From VXYK01 sp965214565 (GTDB taxonomy: Bacteria > Actinomycetota > Acidimicrobiia > Acidimicrobiales > Aldehydirespiratoraceae), in NCBI GenBank assembly GCA_965214565.1, contig OZ243951.1:2356001-2420000 (forward strand): 64,000 nt of DNA, read 5' to 3'. Below, in pieces: positions 7,851 through 16,747 of the stretch (position 1 is the stretch's first letter; each line of letters opens with the position of its first letter). The notes under the pieces are model-generated. The model made no database searches. It worked only from the letters and a program-made list of their open reading frames with translations, and had not been told where the DNA came from. The position numbers were made by a program, and so were the translations under genes.

Positions 7851-8879
7851 TTGGTGGCATCAATCGAAACTGCAGCCGTCGTCGGCGCCGGAGTCATCGG
7901 TTCTGCATGGGCCGCTCGATTCGCCCTGCACGGGGTCGATGTCTCGGTGGTCGATCCCAACCCCGAGACCGGGCGGATCATCGACGAGGTGTTCGCCAAC
8001 GCCCGTGCCGCCTGGAGCGCGCTCGATCTGCCACCTCCGAGAGAGGGCTCCGTGACTGTCGTCGACTCGATAGCAGACGCGGTCGGGGCCGCGGGGCATG
8101 TGCAGGAGAGCGCTCCGGAGAACCTTGACGTCAAGCGGTGCATTCTTGAGGAGATCGACCGTCACGCCCCGGCCGAGGTGGCCATCGCGTCGTCGACGTC
8201 GGGGATCAGGCCCAGTGATCTCCAAGCCTCGCTGGCCCACCCAGAGCGGTTGCTTGTCGGCCATCCGTTCAATCCTGTGTACCTGCTGCCCCTGGTGGAG
8301 GTATGCGGCGGAGAACAGACCGCGCAGTCGGCGATTACCACGGCCATGGAGACCTATTCGTCGGTTTCCATGAAGCCGTTGCATGTTCGTGTCGAGATAG
8401 ACGCCTTCATTGCGGACCGCCTGCTTGAAGCGGTTTGGCGCGAGGCGTTGTGGCTCATCAACGACGGTGTCGCCACCACCGAAGAGATAGACGACGCGAT
8501 CCGTTACGGTTTCGGTCTGCGCTGGGCCCAGATGGGACTCTTCGAGACGTACCGGGCCGCCGGGGGAGAGGGCGGCTTCGCCCACTTCATCCGCCAGTTC
8601 GGCCCGACCCTGGCACTCCCGTGGAGCAAGTTGACCGACGTGCCCGACCTCAGCGACGAACTGGTCGACTCCCTGGTTACCCAGTCCGACTCTCAGTCCG
8701 GCCAGTACACACCCCGAGACCTGGAAAGCATCCGAGACCGCAACCTCGTCGGTATCCTCAAGGCATTGGAGGCCAACCACTGGGCCGCCGGCCGAACCCT
8801 CGCCGAACAGCGAAACCGTCTGAAAGGAACGAGCGATCGCCGCCATGACCGCGTACAAGGTGAAGACAATGCTCTTTAG
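7851..8879 (+). CDS. lcdH: L-carnitine dehydrogenase
   Basis: NAD-dependent enzyme of the 3-hydroxyacyl-CoA dehydrogenase fold, about 342 residues from the TTG at 7851; the GTG at 7854 is an equally good start. The Rossmann motif AAVVGAGVIGSAWAARFAL begins the protein. The 3-hydroxyacyl signature LLVGHPFNPVYLLPLVEV and the block GFGLRWAQMGLFETYRAAGG are characteristic of carnitine dehydrogenases. It would oxidise L-carnitine to 3-dehydrocarnitine, the substrate of the BKACE encoded just upstream. The last residues (after about 325) are poorly conserved and overlap the next gene by up to 35 bp. The thioesterase domain found fused to some carnitine dehydrogenases is absent. Confidence 0.85.
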   Translation: MVASIETAAVVGAGVIGSAWAARFALHGVDVSVVDPNPETGRIIDEVFANARAAWSALDLPPPREGSVTVVDSIADAVGAAGHVQESAPENLDVKRCILEEIDRHAPAEVAIASSTSGIRPSDLQASLAHPERLLVGHPFNPVYLLPLVEVCGGEQTAQSAITTAMETYSSVSMKPLHVRVEIDAFIADRLLEAVWREALWLINDGVATTEEIDDAIRYGFGLRWAQMGLFETYRAAGGEGGFAHFIRQFGPTLALPWSKLTDVPDLSDELVDSLVTQSDSQSGQYTPRDLESIRDRNLVGILKALEANHWAAGRTLAEQRNRLKGTSDRRHDRVQGEDNAL

Positions 8880-9684
8880 GGATGTGTATGAAGGGCTTGG
8901 GAAACCTGATGAAACGCTTCACCTGCGATTGGAAGGATCGCTGGAAGGGGTGCCTGGGCTGACCTGGCATGAGGAACTCGACGAGGACGGGCATGGCGAA
9001 GAACTTCACGGACAGGACCTCTACAGCGTTTTTCGTTCAACCGCCGTGTACCTCGGGTTTGATTCGTCGGTGCGCCACAAAGCCAAGGACGGGCACACCT
9101 ATGCCATCCCAGACGGACTCTGGGGAATGAACTTCGCGGGGTTCTTGCAGCTCGATCCGACTGCGATAGCGGAGTTCCAGGTCGGACTGAATTCGAATTT
9201 CGCCGGTGAGAACAGCTGTTCGAGCGGGGCTGTCCCTCAATTCTTTCACTGCGCCGAAACATCGCTGGCGCGGTTCGGTATCTTCGAGCCGAAGAGGATG
9301 GAACTCACGTACGATCCAGGTGAAGCGAGGAGGAACCTGTTTCGTCTCATCGACAGTTTGGGTCTGTTCCTCTCGTACGATTCAACTCATTCGGTGAAGG
9401 TTCGAACTCAACTCGACTGGCACGCCGATCCGAACAATCCAGAGTCAGACCTTGAATTGAACTTCATGAGGCGTCCCATCGACCCGTTCACAGTTGAATT
9501 CGAGAATGAACCAACGCAAAGAGGGGCCGAAGCAACCTCACCGCTGAGCCCGTTCCACTTGACCGCAACCGCGACCGCGCCTGAGTTCTCCCTGAACTGC
9601 ATGGGTTGGCTCGTTTCGTTCCTCATCTCGGGTCTTGCCCCGACGGGAGCCAGAGACATCACAGTCCGATTGGAACCAGCCTGA
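8845..9684 (+). CDS. Hypothetical protein at the end of the carnitine operon
   Basis: I do not recognise this 279-residue protein. It starts either at ATG 8845, overlapping the dehydrogenase gene by 35 bp, or more plausibly at ATG 8869, which has AAGGTGA five bases upstream. It has no signal peptide or membrane span. It contains many alternating hydrophobic and acidic stretches (TLHLRLEGSLEGVPGLTW, AEFQVGLNSNFAGE), suggesting beta structure, and ends in a Ser/Thr-rich hydrophobic block. Codon use is visibly lower in GC than in its neighbours (GAA, TTC, GAT, AAT frequent), which hints at a separate origin. Overlap with lcdH suggests cotranscription, so a role in uptake, binding or regulation of carnitine is possible but unproven. 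Confidence 0.6.
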   Translation: MTAYKVKTMLFRDVYEGLGKPDETLHLRLEGSLEGVPGLTWHEELDEDGHGEELHGQDLYSVFRSTAVYLGFDSSVRHKAKDGHTYAIPDGLWGMNFAGFLQLDPTAIAEFQVGLNSNFAGENSCSSGAVPQFFHCAETSLARFGIFEPKRMELTYDPGEARRNLFRLIDSLGLFLSYDSTHSVKVRTQLDWHADPNNPESDLELNFMRRPIDPFTVEFENEPTQRGAEATSPLSPFHLTATATAPEFSLNCMGWLVSFLISGLAPTGARDITVRLEPA

Positions 9685-9772
9685 CCTGGCGGTGAATCGG
9701 AGATTCGGTTACCCGGCGTCGACCTCCTGCAGCGAGCCGGTTGGCGTACTCGGCAGCGTCTAGAGTAGCGAT

Positions 9773-10609
9773 GTGACCGCGCCCACGCCAGAGGAACTCT
9801 CACGCGAGGTGGCGAGTTCTGGAGTGCGCAAAGCCCAGACTGAGACGACCCCGACGATAATGCTCGCCATTGCCGCAGGTGTCTTCATTGCGCTGGGCGC
9901 AATGTTCGCCAGCAGCATCGGGGCAGGCTCGGAACTCGGATTCGGGCCGACGCGGCTGCTGATGGGCTTGGGCTTCTCGGTGGGCCTGCTGTTCGTGGTG
10001 GTGCTTGGAGCAGAACTGTTCACGGGCAACAATCTGATGGTCACCAGTCTTCTAACCCACCAGGTGCGTTTCATCGGGGTGGCCCGCAACTGGACGCTGG
10101 TCTATCTGGGCAACTTCGTCGGCTCCATCGCGATAGTGCTGCTGGTGTTCTACAGCCGATGGTGGGAACAGGGCGACATGACGTTCGCCGCTGAAGCGGT
10201 GTCGACCGCCAATGCCAAAGTGAACCTGGGGTTCGTGGAGGCCTTCCTGCGAGGCGTCATAGCCAACATCCTGGTCTGCCTCGCCGTCTGGACCGCCGCG
10301 GCCGGACGCACCGTCACCGACAAGATGTTCGGGGTGCTGTTGCCTATCGCCGCCTTCGTCACCGGGGGGTTCGAGCACAGTATCGCCAACATGTACTTCA
10401 CTCCGATCGGAGCGCTGGTCTCGTCAGAGCCGGGGGCAATAGAAGCCGCTGGACTCGCAGCCGGCGACGTGGAGAACCTCACCTGGGCCGGCGTGTTAGG
10501 CAACCTGATTCCGGTCACACTCGGAAACATCGTCGGCGGTGTCATGGTGGGACTGCCGAGTCGTGCCGTCCATCTCCGTGAGGATGAACAGGTCGACGAA
10601 ACCGCTTAG
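9773..10609 (+). CDS. Formate/nitrite transporter (FNT) family channel
   Basis: Pentameric inner-membrane channel for small monovalent anions, 278 residues from a GTG start. Six hydrophobic helices are apparent. The FNT signatures VLGAELFTGNNLMVTS (after helix 2) and GVIANILVCLAVW are present. The central pore histidine lies in TGGFEHSIANMYFTPIG. Formate, nitrite, acetate or hydrosulfide are all possible substrates, and no formate- or nitrite-metabolising gene is adjacent. It stands alone, with about 90 bp on its 5' side and about 80 bp before the next gene. Confidence 0.85.
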   Translation: MTAPTPEELSREVASSGVRKAQTETTPTIMLAIAAGVFIALGAMFASSIGAGSELGFGPTRLLMGLGFSVGLLFVVVLGAELFTGNNLMVTSLLTHQVRFIGVARNWTLVYLGNFVGSIAIVLLVFYSRWWEQGDMTFAAEAVSTANAKVNLGFVEAFLRGVIANILVCLAVWTAAAGRTVTDKMFGVLLPIAAFVTGGFEHSIANMYFTPIGALVSSEPGAIEAAGLAAGDVENLTWAGVLGNLIPVTLGNIVGGVMVGLPSRAVHLREDEQVDETA

Positions 10610-10689
10610 CGCGCTTCATCGGCGCGCAACCTCAAAGATGGTCGTGGCCGATTCCATGCGGTGCTCGCTCGGCCCCTAGGCTGACCCCT

Positions 10690-11880
10690 ATGAGCGACAA
10701 CTACACGATCATCTCGGCGGACAGCCATGCCGGCGGCAACATGGCGATGTACGAGGAGTACCTGGCGTCTGAGTGGAAAGAGGCGTTCGCCGAGTGGCGC
10801 GGGGCCTACTCCAACCCCTACCGGGACCTCCAGGACGACAGCCGCACCCGGAACTGGGACAACGATAGGCGGGTCAGCGAACAGTACGCAGACGGCATCG
10901 TTGCAGAGATCACCTTCCCGAACACCGTTCCTCCGTTCTACCCGACGGGCATGCTGATCGCCTACCCGCCGCGCAACCGCGAGGAATACGAGCGTCGCCG
11001 GGCCGGTATCGATGCCCACAACCGTTGGCTCAAAGACTGGTGCGACCTGTATCCGAAGCAGCGCTGCGGCCTGCCGCAGATCTTCCTCGAAGACATCGAT
11101 GACGCGATCAGCACCCTCGAATGGGCCGCAGCGGAGGGATTCCGCAGCTTCATGATGCCCCATGTTGCCCCCGACGTCGACCTGCCGGGGCTCTGGTCAC
11201 CGCACTGGGACCGACTGTGGGCTGCGGTCTCCGACCTCGACCTGGTAATGACCCAACACGGCGGCAACGGAACACCCAACTACGGCAGCGATCCCGCCTC
11301 GGGACTGATCTTCTTGATGGAGGTGCCGTTCTTCGCCCACCGCAACCTGGCGCACCTGATCATGAGCGGCGTGTTTGAACGCTTCCCCCGGCTCAAGTAC
11401 GTGATGACCGAGCAGGGCACGGCCTGGGCCATCGACGAACTGAGGCGGATGGACGCCTACCACATGCAGATCTCTGCGGGGCGCGTCGGCGAGCTCGGCT
11501 TCTCGGCCGATGTGGTCCTCCCCATGAAACCCAGCGAGTACTTCGACCGCAACGTCTGGATCGGAGCGTCGTTCCCGTCGCCGGTCGAGGCTGAAGCGAT
11601 CAGGACTCTGGGAGTCCACAAAGTTATGTGGGGCTCCGACTATCCCCACCACGAAGGCACCTACCCCTACTCGCTCGAGGCGCTCCAGCGGTCGTTCTCG
11701 CATTGGGAGGAGGCCGACATGCGCAAAGTGCTGAGCGAGAACGCGGCCCACGTTTACGGGTTCGACCTCGAAGCGCTGGAGCCTCTCGGAGCCGAACACG
11801 GGCCGTCGGCAGCCGCGGTGGCGACACCGTTGGCGGAGATACCCCGCAAAGCGACCAGCCCAGCGTTCTTCAAAGCCTGA
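10690..11880 (+). CDS. Amidohydrolase-2 family metal-dependent hydrolase/decarboxylase
   Basis: TIM-barrel hydrolase of the amidohydrolase 2 (ACMSD-like) family, 396 residues. The N-terminal metal site IISADSHAGG (a D-x-H variant of HxH), the central VMTQHGGNG histidine and the C-terminal metal Asp in VMWGSDYPHHEGTYPYS are all visible. Family members hydrolyse or decarboxylate small cyclic and aromatic acids, and the substrate here is unknown. The stop codon is one base from the start of the arylsulfatase gene, so the two are almost certainly one operon. They may process a sulfated or aromatic compound in sequence. Confidence 0.75.
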   Translation: MSDNYTIISADSHAGGNMAMYEEYLASEWKEAFAEWRGAYSNPYRDLQDDSRTRNWDNDRRVSEQYADGIVAEITFPNTVPPFYPTGMLIAYPPRNREEYERRRAGIDAHNRWLKDWCDLYPKQRCGLPQIFLEDIDDAISTLEWAAAEGFRSFMMPHVAPDVDLPGLWSPHWDRLWAAVSDLDLVMTQHGGNGTPNYGSDPASGLIFLMEVPFFAHRNLAHLIMSGVFERFPRLKYVMTEQGTAWAIDELRRMDAYHMQISAGRVGELGFSADVVLPMKPSEYFDRNVWIGASFPSPVEAEAIRTLGVHKVMWGSDYPHHEGTYPYSLEALQRSFSHWEEADMRKVLSENAAHVYGFDLEALEPLGAEHGPSAAAVATPLAEIPRKATSPAFFKA

Positions 11881-11881
11881 C

Positions 11882-14242
11882 GTGTCGACCACTCCGGAAG
11901 CCCAGGACTCGACCGCGCCCTACGCCGGGTTCGAAGGAAGAGTCGGCCGAATCTTCTCAACATCGGAACCTGTCTGGCCGCCGCGCCCGACCGCTCGCGA
12001 GGGCGCGCCCAACATAATCGTCATGCTCGCCGACGACCTCGGCTTCGCAGACCTCGGCTGCTACGGATCCGAGATCGACACGCCCGAACTCGATGCGCTG
12101 GCCGCCGGGGGGGTGCGCTACACCAACTTCCACGTCAACCCGATGTGCTCGCCGACCCGGGCGTCGATGCTGACCGGTCTCAACCACCACCTCGCCGGCA
12201 TGGGTCACGTGGCCCACAGCGATCCCGGCTTCCCGGGCTACGCGCACGAGATCCGTGATGATGCGGTGACCATGGCCGAACTGTTCCGAGACCATGGGTG
12301 GGCCTCGCTGATGGTCGGCAAGTGGCACCTCTGCAAGGACTCCAGCCTCAGCGAGGCCGGGCCCCGCAACTCCTGGCCGCTGCAGAAGGGCTTCGAACGC
12401 TACTACGGCATCCTCGACGGCTTCACCAACTTCCACCAGCCCCACCGTCTCTACGAGGACAACCATCACATCAACATCGACCAGTACCCCGACGACTACT
12501 ACTTCACCGACGACCTGACCGACCAGGCCATCAAGATGATCGACGAGGTCCGCTCGTCGCATCCGACGAAACCGTTCTTCCTGTACTACGCCCATGGTGC
12601 GGTGCATGCGCCCCTGCAGGCCAAACAGGCGGACATGGACAAGTACCGGGGTGCCTACGACGCGGGCTGGGACCGGATCCGTGAGCAGCGTTTCGCCCGC
12701 CAGAAGGAAATCGGGGTCGTCGCCCCGGACACCGTGCTGCCTCCCCGAAACACCGAGGAGCAGCACGCCGTGACCCCCTGGGACGAACTCAGCGACCTGC
12801 AACGGGAGACGTTCGCCCGCTACATGGAGATCTTCGCGGGCATGGTCGACAGCGTCGACCAGAGCGTGGGACGGCTCCGCGAGCACCTCGAGGCCATGGG
12901 CGAGTGGGACAACACGATCATCGTGTTCACCTCCGACAACGGGGGATCGCGTGAGGGGCAGCAGGACGGGACATCACAGTACTTCCGGACCCTGCTCGTG
13001 CAGACCGGCAGCGACGTCCTTGAAGACATGGAGCTCGACCATACGCGGCTCGATCTGATGGGCGGGCCGCAGACGCTGCCGCACTACCCGATGGGTTGGG
13101 CGATGGCCTCCAACACGCCTTTCCGGCTGTACAAGATCAACACCCACCAGGGCGGCCACCAAGTCCCGTTCATCGTGCATTGGCCCGCCGGTCTCACAGA
13201 CACCTCAGCAGCTGAGCCGCTAGCGGAAGGCCAAGGCGAGATCCGCACGCAGTACCAGCACATCACCGACCTGCTGCCGACGCTGGTCGAGCTGACCGGC
13301 GTGGAGATCCCGGCGGAAAAGAACGGTCAGCCCGTGCCTCAGCCTGCCGGTGCGAGCTTCGCAGCGTCGTTGACGGCCCCCGAGTGCGACTCGACACATC
13401 GCGAGCAGTACTACGAGATGATCGGCCACCGGGGCATGTACCGCGACGGCTGGTCGGCGGTGTCGCTGCGGATCCCCCAGCGGTCCTTCTCGGAGGCTCC
13501 GTGGGAACTCCACAATCTGGCCGAAGACCCGACCGAGGCGCGCGACCTGTCCGCCCAGCACCCCGAGAGGCTCGCCGATCTGCAGGATGCTTTCGAGGAG
13601 GCCGCCTGGGCCAACCAGGTCTTCCCCCTCGACGAGGGCAACCTCATCAAGATGATCCAGAAACCACCATGGGAGGATGAGTTCATCGCCGAGGTGCGGC
13701 TCCGACCGGGAATCCCGACACTGGAGCGGTGGCGGGCGCTGCAACTCATCAACTTCAGGTCGTTCGAGGTGTCGGTGGACCTCGACTATGCGCTCGGCGA
13801 CGAGGGCATGCTGTTCGCCCACGGCGATCAGGGCGGCGGTTACGCAATGTACGTGGAATGCGGCCGCCTGTTCTTCGCGTACAACGGCTACGGCGATATG
13901 ACCGTCGTCGACTGCGGAGAACTCCCCGCCGGAACCAAGGAGGTCAACCTGGCGATGGGCCGGTTGCCGAATTGGCGCCAGAACGCCCGCATCAGTCGCG
14001 ACGGCACCGAGTTGGGCGAAGCGCTCGACCTGCCGGTGCTGATGGCGATCGCTCCGTTCGAGGGGATCGACGTCGGCATCGACCGCCGCTCCCCGGTGAG
14101 CTGGGAGATCTACGAGAAGCACGGCCCCTTCCCCTACTCAGGCGCCCTGAATGCGGTGACCTACAAACCGGGCGAACTGGCCCCGGACGCCGGAATCCGG
14201 TTCCTCGACTATCTCAAAGAAGCCGGCACCAGATTCGAGTAG
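11882..14242 (+). CDS. Arylsulfatase
   Basis: Sulfatase-family hydrolase of 786 residues from GTG 11882, in the size range of AtsA-type bacterial arylsulfatases. The alkaline-phosphatase-like fold starts at NIIVMLADDLGFADLGCYGS, with the metal-binding Asp pair. The active-site signature is Cys89-Ser-Pro-Thr-Arg, where Cys89 would be converted to formylglycine. Further motifs are MVGKWHL and FTSDNGGSREG with its Asp-Asn metal ligands. No signal peptide is seen, so it probably acts in the cytoplasm. No formylglycine-generating enzyme gene lies in the window. The C-terminal 200 residues form a beta-rich extension found in this subfamily. It is cotranscribed with the amidohydrolase one base upstream. 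Confidence 0.85.
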   Translation: MSTTPEAQDSTAPYAGFEGRVGRIFSTSEPVWPPRPTAREGAPNIIVMLADDLGFADLGCYGSEIDTPELDALAAGGVRYTNFHVNPMCSPTRASMLTGLNHHLAGMGHVAHSDPGFPGYAHEIRDDAVTMAELFRDHGWASLMVGKWHLCKDSSLSEAGPRNSWPLQKGFERYYGILDGFTNFHQPHRLYEDNHHINIDQYPDDYYFTDDLTDQAIKMIDEVRSSHPTKPFFLYYAHGAVHAPLQAKQADMDKYRGAYDAGWDRIREQRFARQKEIGVVAPDTVLPPRNTEEQHAVTPWDELSDLQRETFARYMEIFAGMVDSVDQSVGRLREHLEAMGEWDNTIIVFTSDNGGSREGQQDGTSQYFRTLLVQTGSDVLEDMELDHTRLDLMGGPQTLPHYPMGWAMASNTPFRLYKINTHQGGHQVPFIVHWPAGLTDTSAAEPLAEGQGEIRTQYQHITDLLPTLVELTGVEIPAEKNGQPVPQPAGASFAASLTAPECDSTHREQYYEMIGHRGMYRDGWSAVSLRIPQRSFSEAPWELHNLAEDPTEARDLSAQHPERLADLQDAFEEAAWANQVFPLDEGNLIKMIQKPPWEDEFIAEVRLRPGIPTLERWRALQLINFRSFEVSVDLDYALGDEGMLFAHGDQGGGYAMYVECGRLFFAYNGYGDMTVVDCGELPAGTKEVNLAMGRLPNWRQNARISRDGTELGEALDLPVLMAIAPFEGIDVGIDRRSPVSWEIYEKHGPFPYSGALNAVTYKPGELAPDAGIRFLDYLKEAGTRFE

Positions 14243-14320
14243 CCCCCACACGGGCACGCGCGCCGGGAATTGCGCGAGCCGCGATGTGCTCCGAGCACGG
14301 CAAGTTGCTAGAAACGAACC

Positions 14321-15523
14321 ATGTTTATCGGGTACAACGCCAGACAGGAAGAGTTGCGGGCTGAGCTGCGCGCCTACTACCGAGAGCTCCTGACCCCCGA
14401 AGTCCGAGAAGCCCTCGCAGCCGAGGACGGATGCGGTCCCGTCCACCGGGAGATCGTGGGACGTATGGGACGCGACGGTTGGCTGACGGTCGGGTGGCCA
14501 GAAGAGTACGGCGGGCGCGGCTACTCGGCGGTCGAGCAGTTCGTGATGTTCGACGAGTCGGTGGCGAGCGGTGCGCCTATCCCGATGCTGACGATCAACA
14601 CGGTCGGCCCCACGCTGATGCAGTTCGGCACTGAGGAGCAGAAGCAGTTCTTCCTGCCCAAGATCTCCAAGGGGGAGATCACCTTCTGCATCGGCTATTC
14701 CGAACCCGATGCGGGAACCGACCTGGCGTCGCTCACCACCCGGGCGGTCCGAGACGGCGACGAATACATCATCAACGGCCAGAAGACCTGGACCTCGCTG
14801 GCGAAGGACGCCGACTACATCTGGCTGGCTGCTCGCACCAACCCCGAGGTGCGCAAGCACAAGGGCATCTCGCTGTTCTGCATTCCGATGAACACTCCGG
14901 GCCTGTCGATCCAACCACTCGACCTGCTCTCCACCCACAACATCAACCACACGTTCTTCGACGACGTGCGGGTCCCGGCTTCCACGCTCATAGGCGAGGA
15001 GAACGGCGGCTGGGGGTTGATCACCAGTCAGTTGAACCGTGAGCGGGTCACCATCTGCTCTTCGGGCATGGTCACCAAAGCGCTCGAGGAGACCATCGAC
15101 TACGCCCGCAACACCAAGCGGGCCGACGGGACGCGGCTGATTGACACTCCCTGGGTGCAGCGCAACCTGGCCGAAGTCACCGCAGGACTCGAATACCTGC
15201 GCCTCGCCAACTGGCAGGTGGCCTGGACGGTGGCCAACAAGATCGATGATCAGCAACCCGACATGGACACGATCTCCGGATTCATCGCCGACTCCTCCGG
15301 AGTGAAGGTGTACGGGACCGAGTTCTATACGCGGGCGTATCGCAAGCTGATGGAGGTGTATGGACCTCAGGCCACCATTGCCCGCGGGTCGATCGGCCAC
15401 CTGACCCGCCTCGAGATGCAGTACCGCTCGACGGTGATCCTCACGTTCGGCGGCGGCACCAACGAGATGCAGCGCGACCTGATCTCCCAGTTCGGTCTGG
15501 GCTACCCGAAAGCAGACCGCTGA
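14321..15523 (+). CDS. Acyl-CoA dehydrogenase, subunit of a probable heteromeric pair
   Basis: FAD-dependent acyl-CoA dehydrogenase of 400 residues. Recognisable segments are WPEEYGGRGYS, FCIGYSEPDAGTDLASL and INGQKTWTSLA around the flavin, and LTFGGGTNEMQRDLISQFGL at the C-terminus. The next gene encodes a second, shorter ACAD and starts within the stop codon (TGATG). Tightly coupled ACAD pairs in actinobacteria form alpha2beta2 enzymes for bulky or branched acyl-CoA side chains such as those of steroids. That quaternary structure is inferred from gene arrangement. The substrate is unknown. Confidence 0.8.
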   Translation: MFIGYNARQEELRAELRAYYRELLTPEVREALAAEDGCGPVHREIVGRMGRDGWLTVGWPEEYGGRGYSAVEQFVMFDESVASGAPIPMLTINTVGPTLMQFGTEEQKQFFLPKISKGEITFCIGYSEPDAGTDLASLTTRAVRDGDEYIINGQKTWTSLAKDADYIWLAARTNPEVRKHKGISLFCIPMNTPGLSIQPLDLLSTHNINHTFFDDVRVPASTLIGEENGGWGLITSQLNRERVTICSSGMVTKALEETIDYARNTKRADGTRLIDTPWVQRNLAEVTAGLEYLRLANWQVAWTVANKIDDQQPDMDTISGFIADSSGVKVYGTEFYTRAYRKLMEVYGPQATIARGSIGHLTRLEMQYRSTVILTFGGGTNEMQRDLISQFGLGYPKADR

Positions 15524-16644
15524 TGGATTTCAGACTCTCTGACGAAGAACAGGCCATCTGCGACCTCACCGCGCAGATACTCGGCGACAAGTCGACTCAT
15601 GAACGGCTCTGTGCGTTGACCGCCGACGATGATCGGATCGACGCTGAGGCCTGGTCGGCGCTCGCCCGATCGGGAGTGTTGGGTGCGGCGGTGCCCGAGG
15701 AGTACGGAGGGTTGGGGTTGGGGTTCCTAGCGACCGCCATGGCGCTTCAGCAGGTCGGCGCAACGGCCTCTCCGGTGCCGCTGCTGTCGACAGCGGTCAT
15801 GGGGGCGATGCCGATCGCTGAGTTCGGCACTGACGAGCAGCGCGCACGCCACCTGCCGGCAATCGCCGACGGTTCACTGATCGTGGCCGGCGCCCTGTAC
15901 GAGGAGGGAGCCCGGGCCGCCGAGCCCGAGGTCGTAGCGCTGGCCGATGCCGACGGCTACCGCATTGAAGGTGTGAAACCGATGGTGGCCGACGGACTCG
16001 ACGCCGGCCTGATCCTGGTACCGGCCAGACTCGATGACGGTTCGTGCGGGGTGTTCCTGGTGCCCTCGGATTCGGAGGGTCTCTCGGCGTCCCGGGTCGA
16101 GGTCACCACCGGTCGACCCCAGGCCCGGCTCGAGTTCTCCGGTGTGGTCGTGCCCGGCGACGCGCTGCTCGGTGGGGCTTCGGCTGTGTCGGGTGCCGAG
16201 ATCGTGGACTGGATCGAGCTTCGAGCCAACTGCTGCATGTGCATGATGATGGCCGGCGCGGCGCGGTCCTCGATCGAGTTGGCCGCGGAGTACACCAAGC
16301 AGCGCTATCAGTTCGATCGACCGGTCGCCACCTTTCAGGCGGTGAGCAATCGTGCCGGTGACAGCTATATCGACACGAACGCGATCACGTTGACGGCCTG
16401 GCAGGCGGCTTGGCGCATCGACCGGGGGCTCCCGGCGCAGGACGCTGTCTCGATTGCTCGCTGGTGGGCGGCCGAAGGCGGTTTTCGGGTCGTCCATGCA
16501 GCGGTCCATGTGCATGGCGGGGTCGGCGTGGACCGTGACTATCCGCTGCATCGCTATTTCGTGCTGGCAAGACAACTCGAGTTGACGCTCGGCAACGGCG
16601 AAGAACATCTGGCTACTCTCGGGCAGGCCATCGCAGCTCGCTGA
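15523..16644 (+). CDS. Acyl-CoA dehydrogenase, second subunit
   Basis: Second ACAD of the pair, 373 residues, overlapping the previous stop by one base (TGATG). It has an N-terminal helical domain (MDFRLSDEEQAICDL), the VPEEYGGLGLGFLATA flavin-side motif, and a C-terminal helical domain with AAEYTKQRYQFDRPVATFQ and HVHGGVGVDRDYPLHRYF. The mid-domain is degenerate compared with normal ACADs: the GYSEP-type motif is replaced by GALYEEGARAAEPE. This pattern is typical of the partner subunit in heterotetrameric actinobacterial ACADs. No further gene follows on this strand until the macroglobulin gene. Confidence 0.8.
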   Translation: MDFRLSDEEQAICDLTAQILGDKSTHERLCALTADDDRIDAEAWSALARSGVLGAAVPEEYGGLGLGFLATAMALQQVGATASPVPLLSTAVMGAMPIAEFGTDEQRARHLPAIADGSLIVAGALYEEGARAAEPEVVALADADGYRIEGVKPMVADGLDAGLILVPARLDDGSCGVFLVPSDSEGLSASRVEVTTGRPQARLEFSGVVVPGDALLGGASAVSGAEIVDWIELRANCCMCMMMAGAARSSIELAAEYTKQRYQFDRPVATFQAVSNRAGDSYIDTNAITLTAWQAAWRIDRGLPAQDAVSIARWWAAEGGFRVVHAAVHVHGGVGVDRDYPLHRYFVLARQLELTLGNGEEHLATLGQAIAAR

Positions 16645-16649
16645 AGATT

Positions 16650-16697
16650 CTTGGGAACTGCAATAGTCTTGGAAACCGCGATATCTCGGGAACCAGG
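16650..16697. repeat. Three imperfect 12-bp direct repeats, 18-bp period
   Basis: CTTGGGAACTGC (16650), CTTGGAAACCGC (16668) and CTCGGGAACCAG (16686) recur every 18 bases just upstream of the macroglobulin gene. The third contains a GGAACC that also fits an ECF-sigma -35 element, so the repeats may be activator sites or staggered promoter elements. Confidence 0.55.
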
Positions 16698-16715
16698 CAG
16701 TGTCGCAGGGTCGTC
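16689..16715 (+). promoter_or_regulatory. Possible ECF-sigma-type promoter
   Basis: GGAACC at 16689-16694 and CGTC at 16712-16715 are separated by 17 bases, the classic spacing of envelope-stress ECF-sigma promoters. The start codon of the surface lipoprotein follows at 16748. This is a consensus match by eye only. Confidence 0.4.
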
Positions 16716-16747
16716 GTAGTCTCCAAGGCGAGTCGAGAGGTTTTGTC

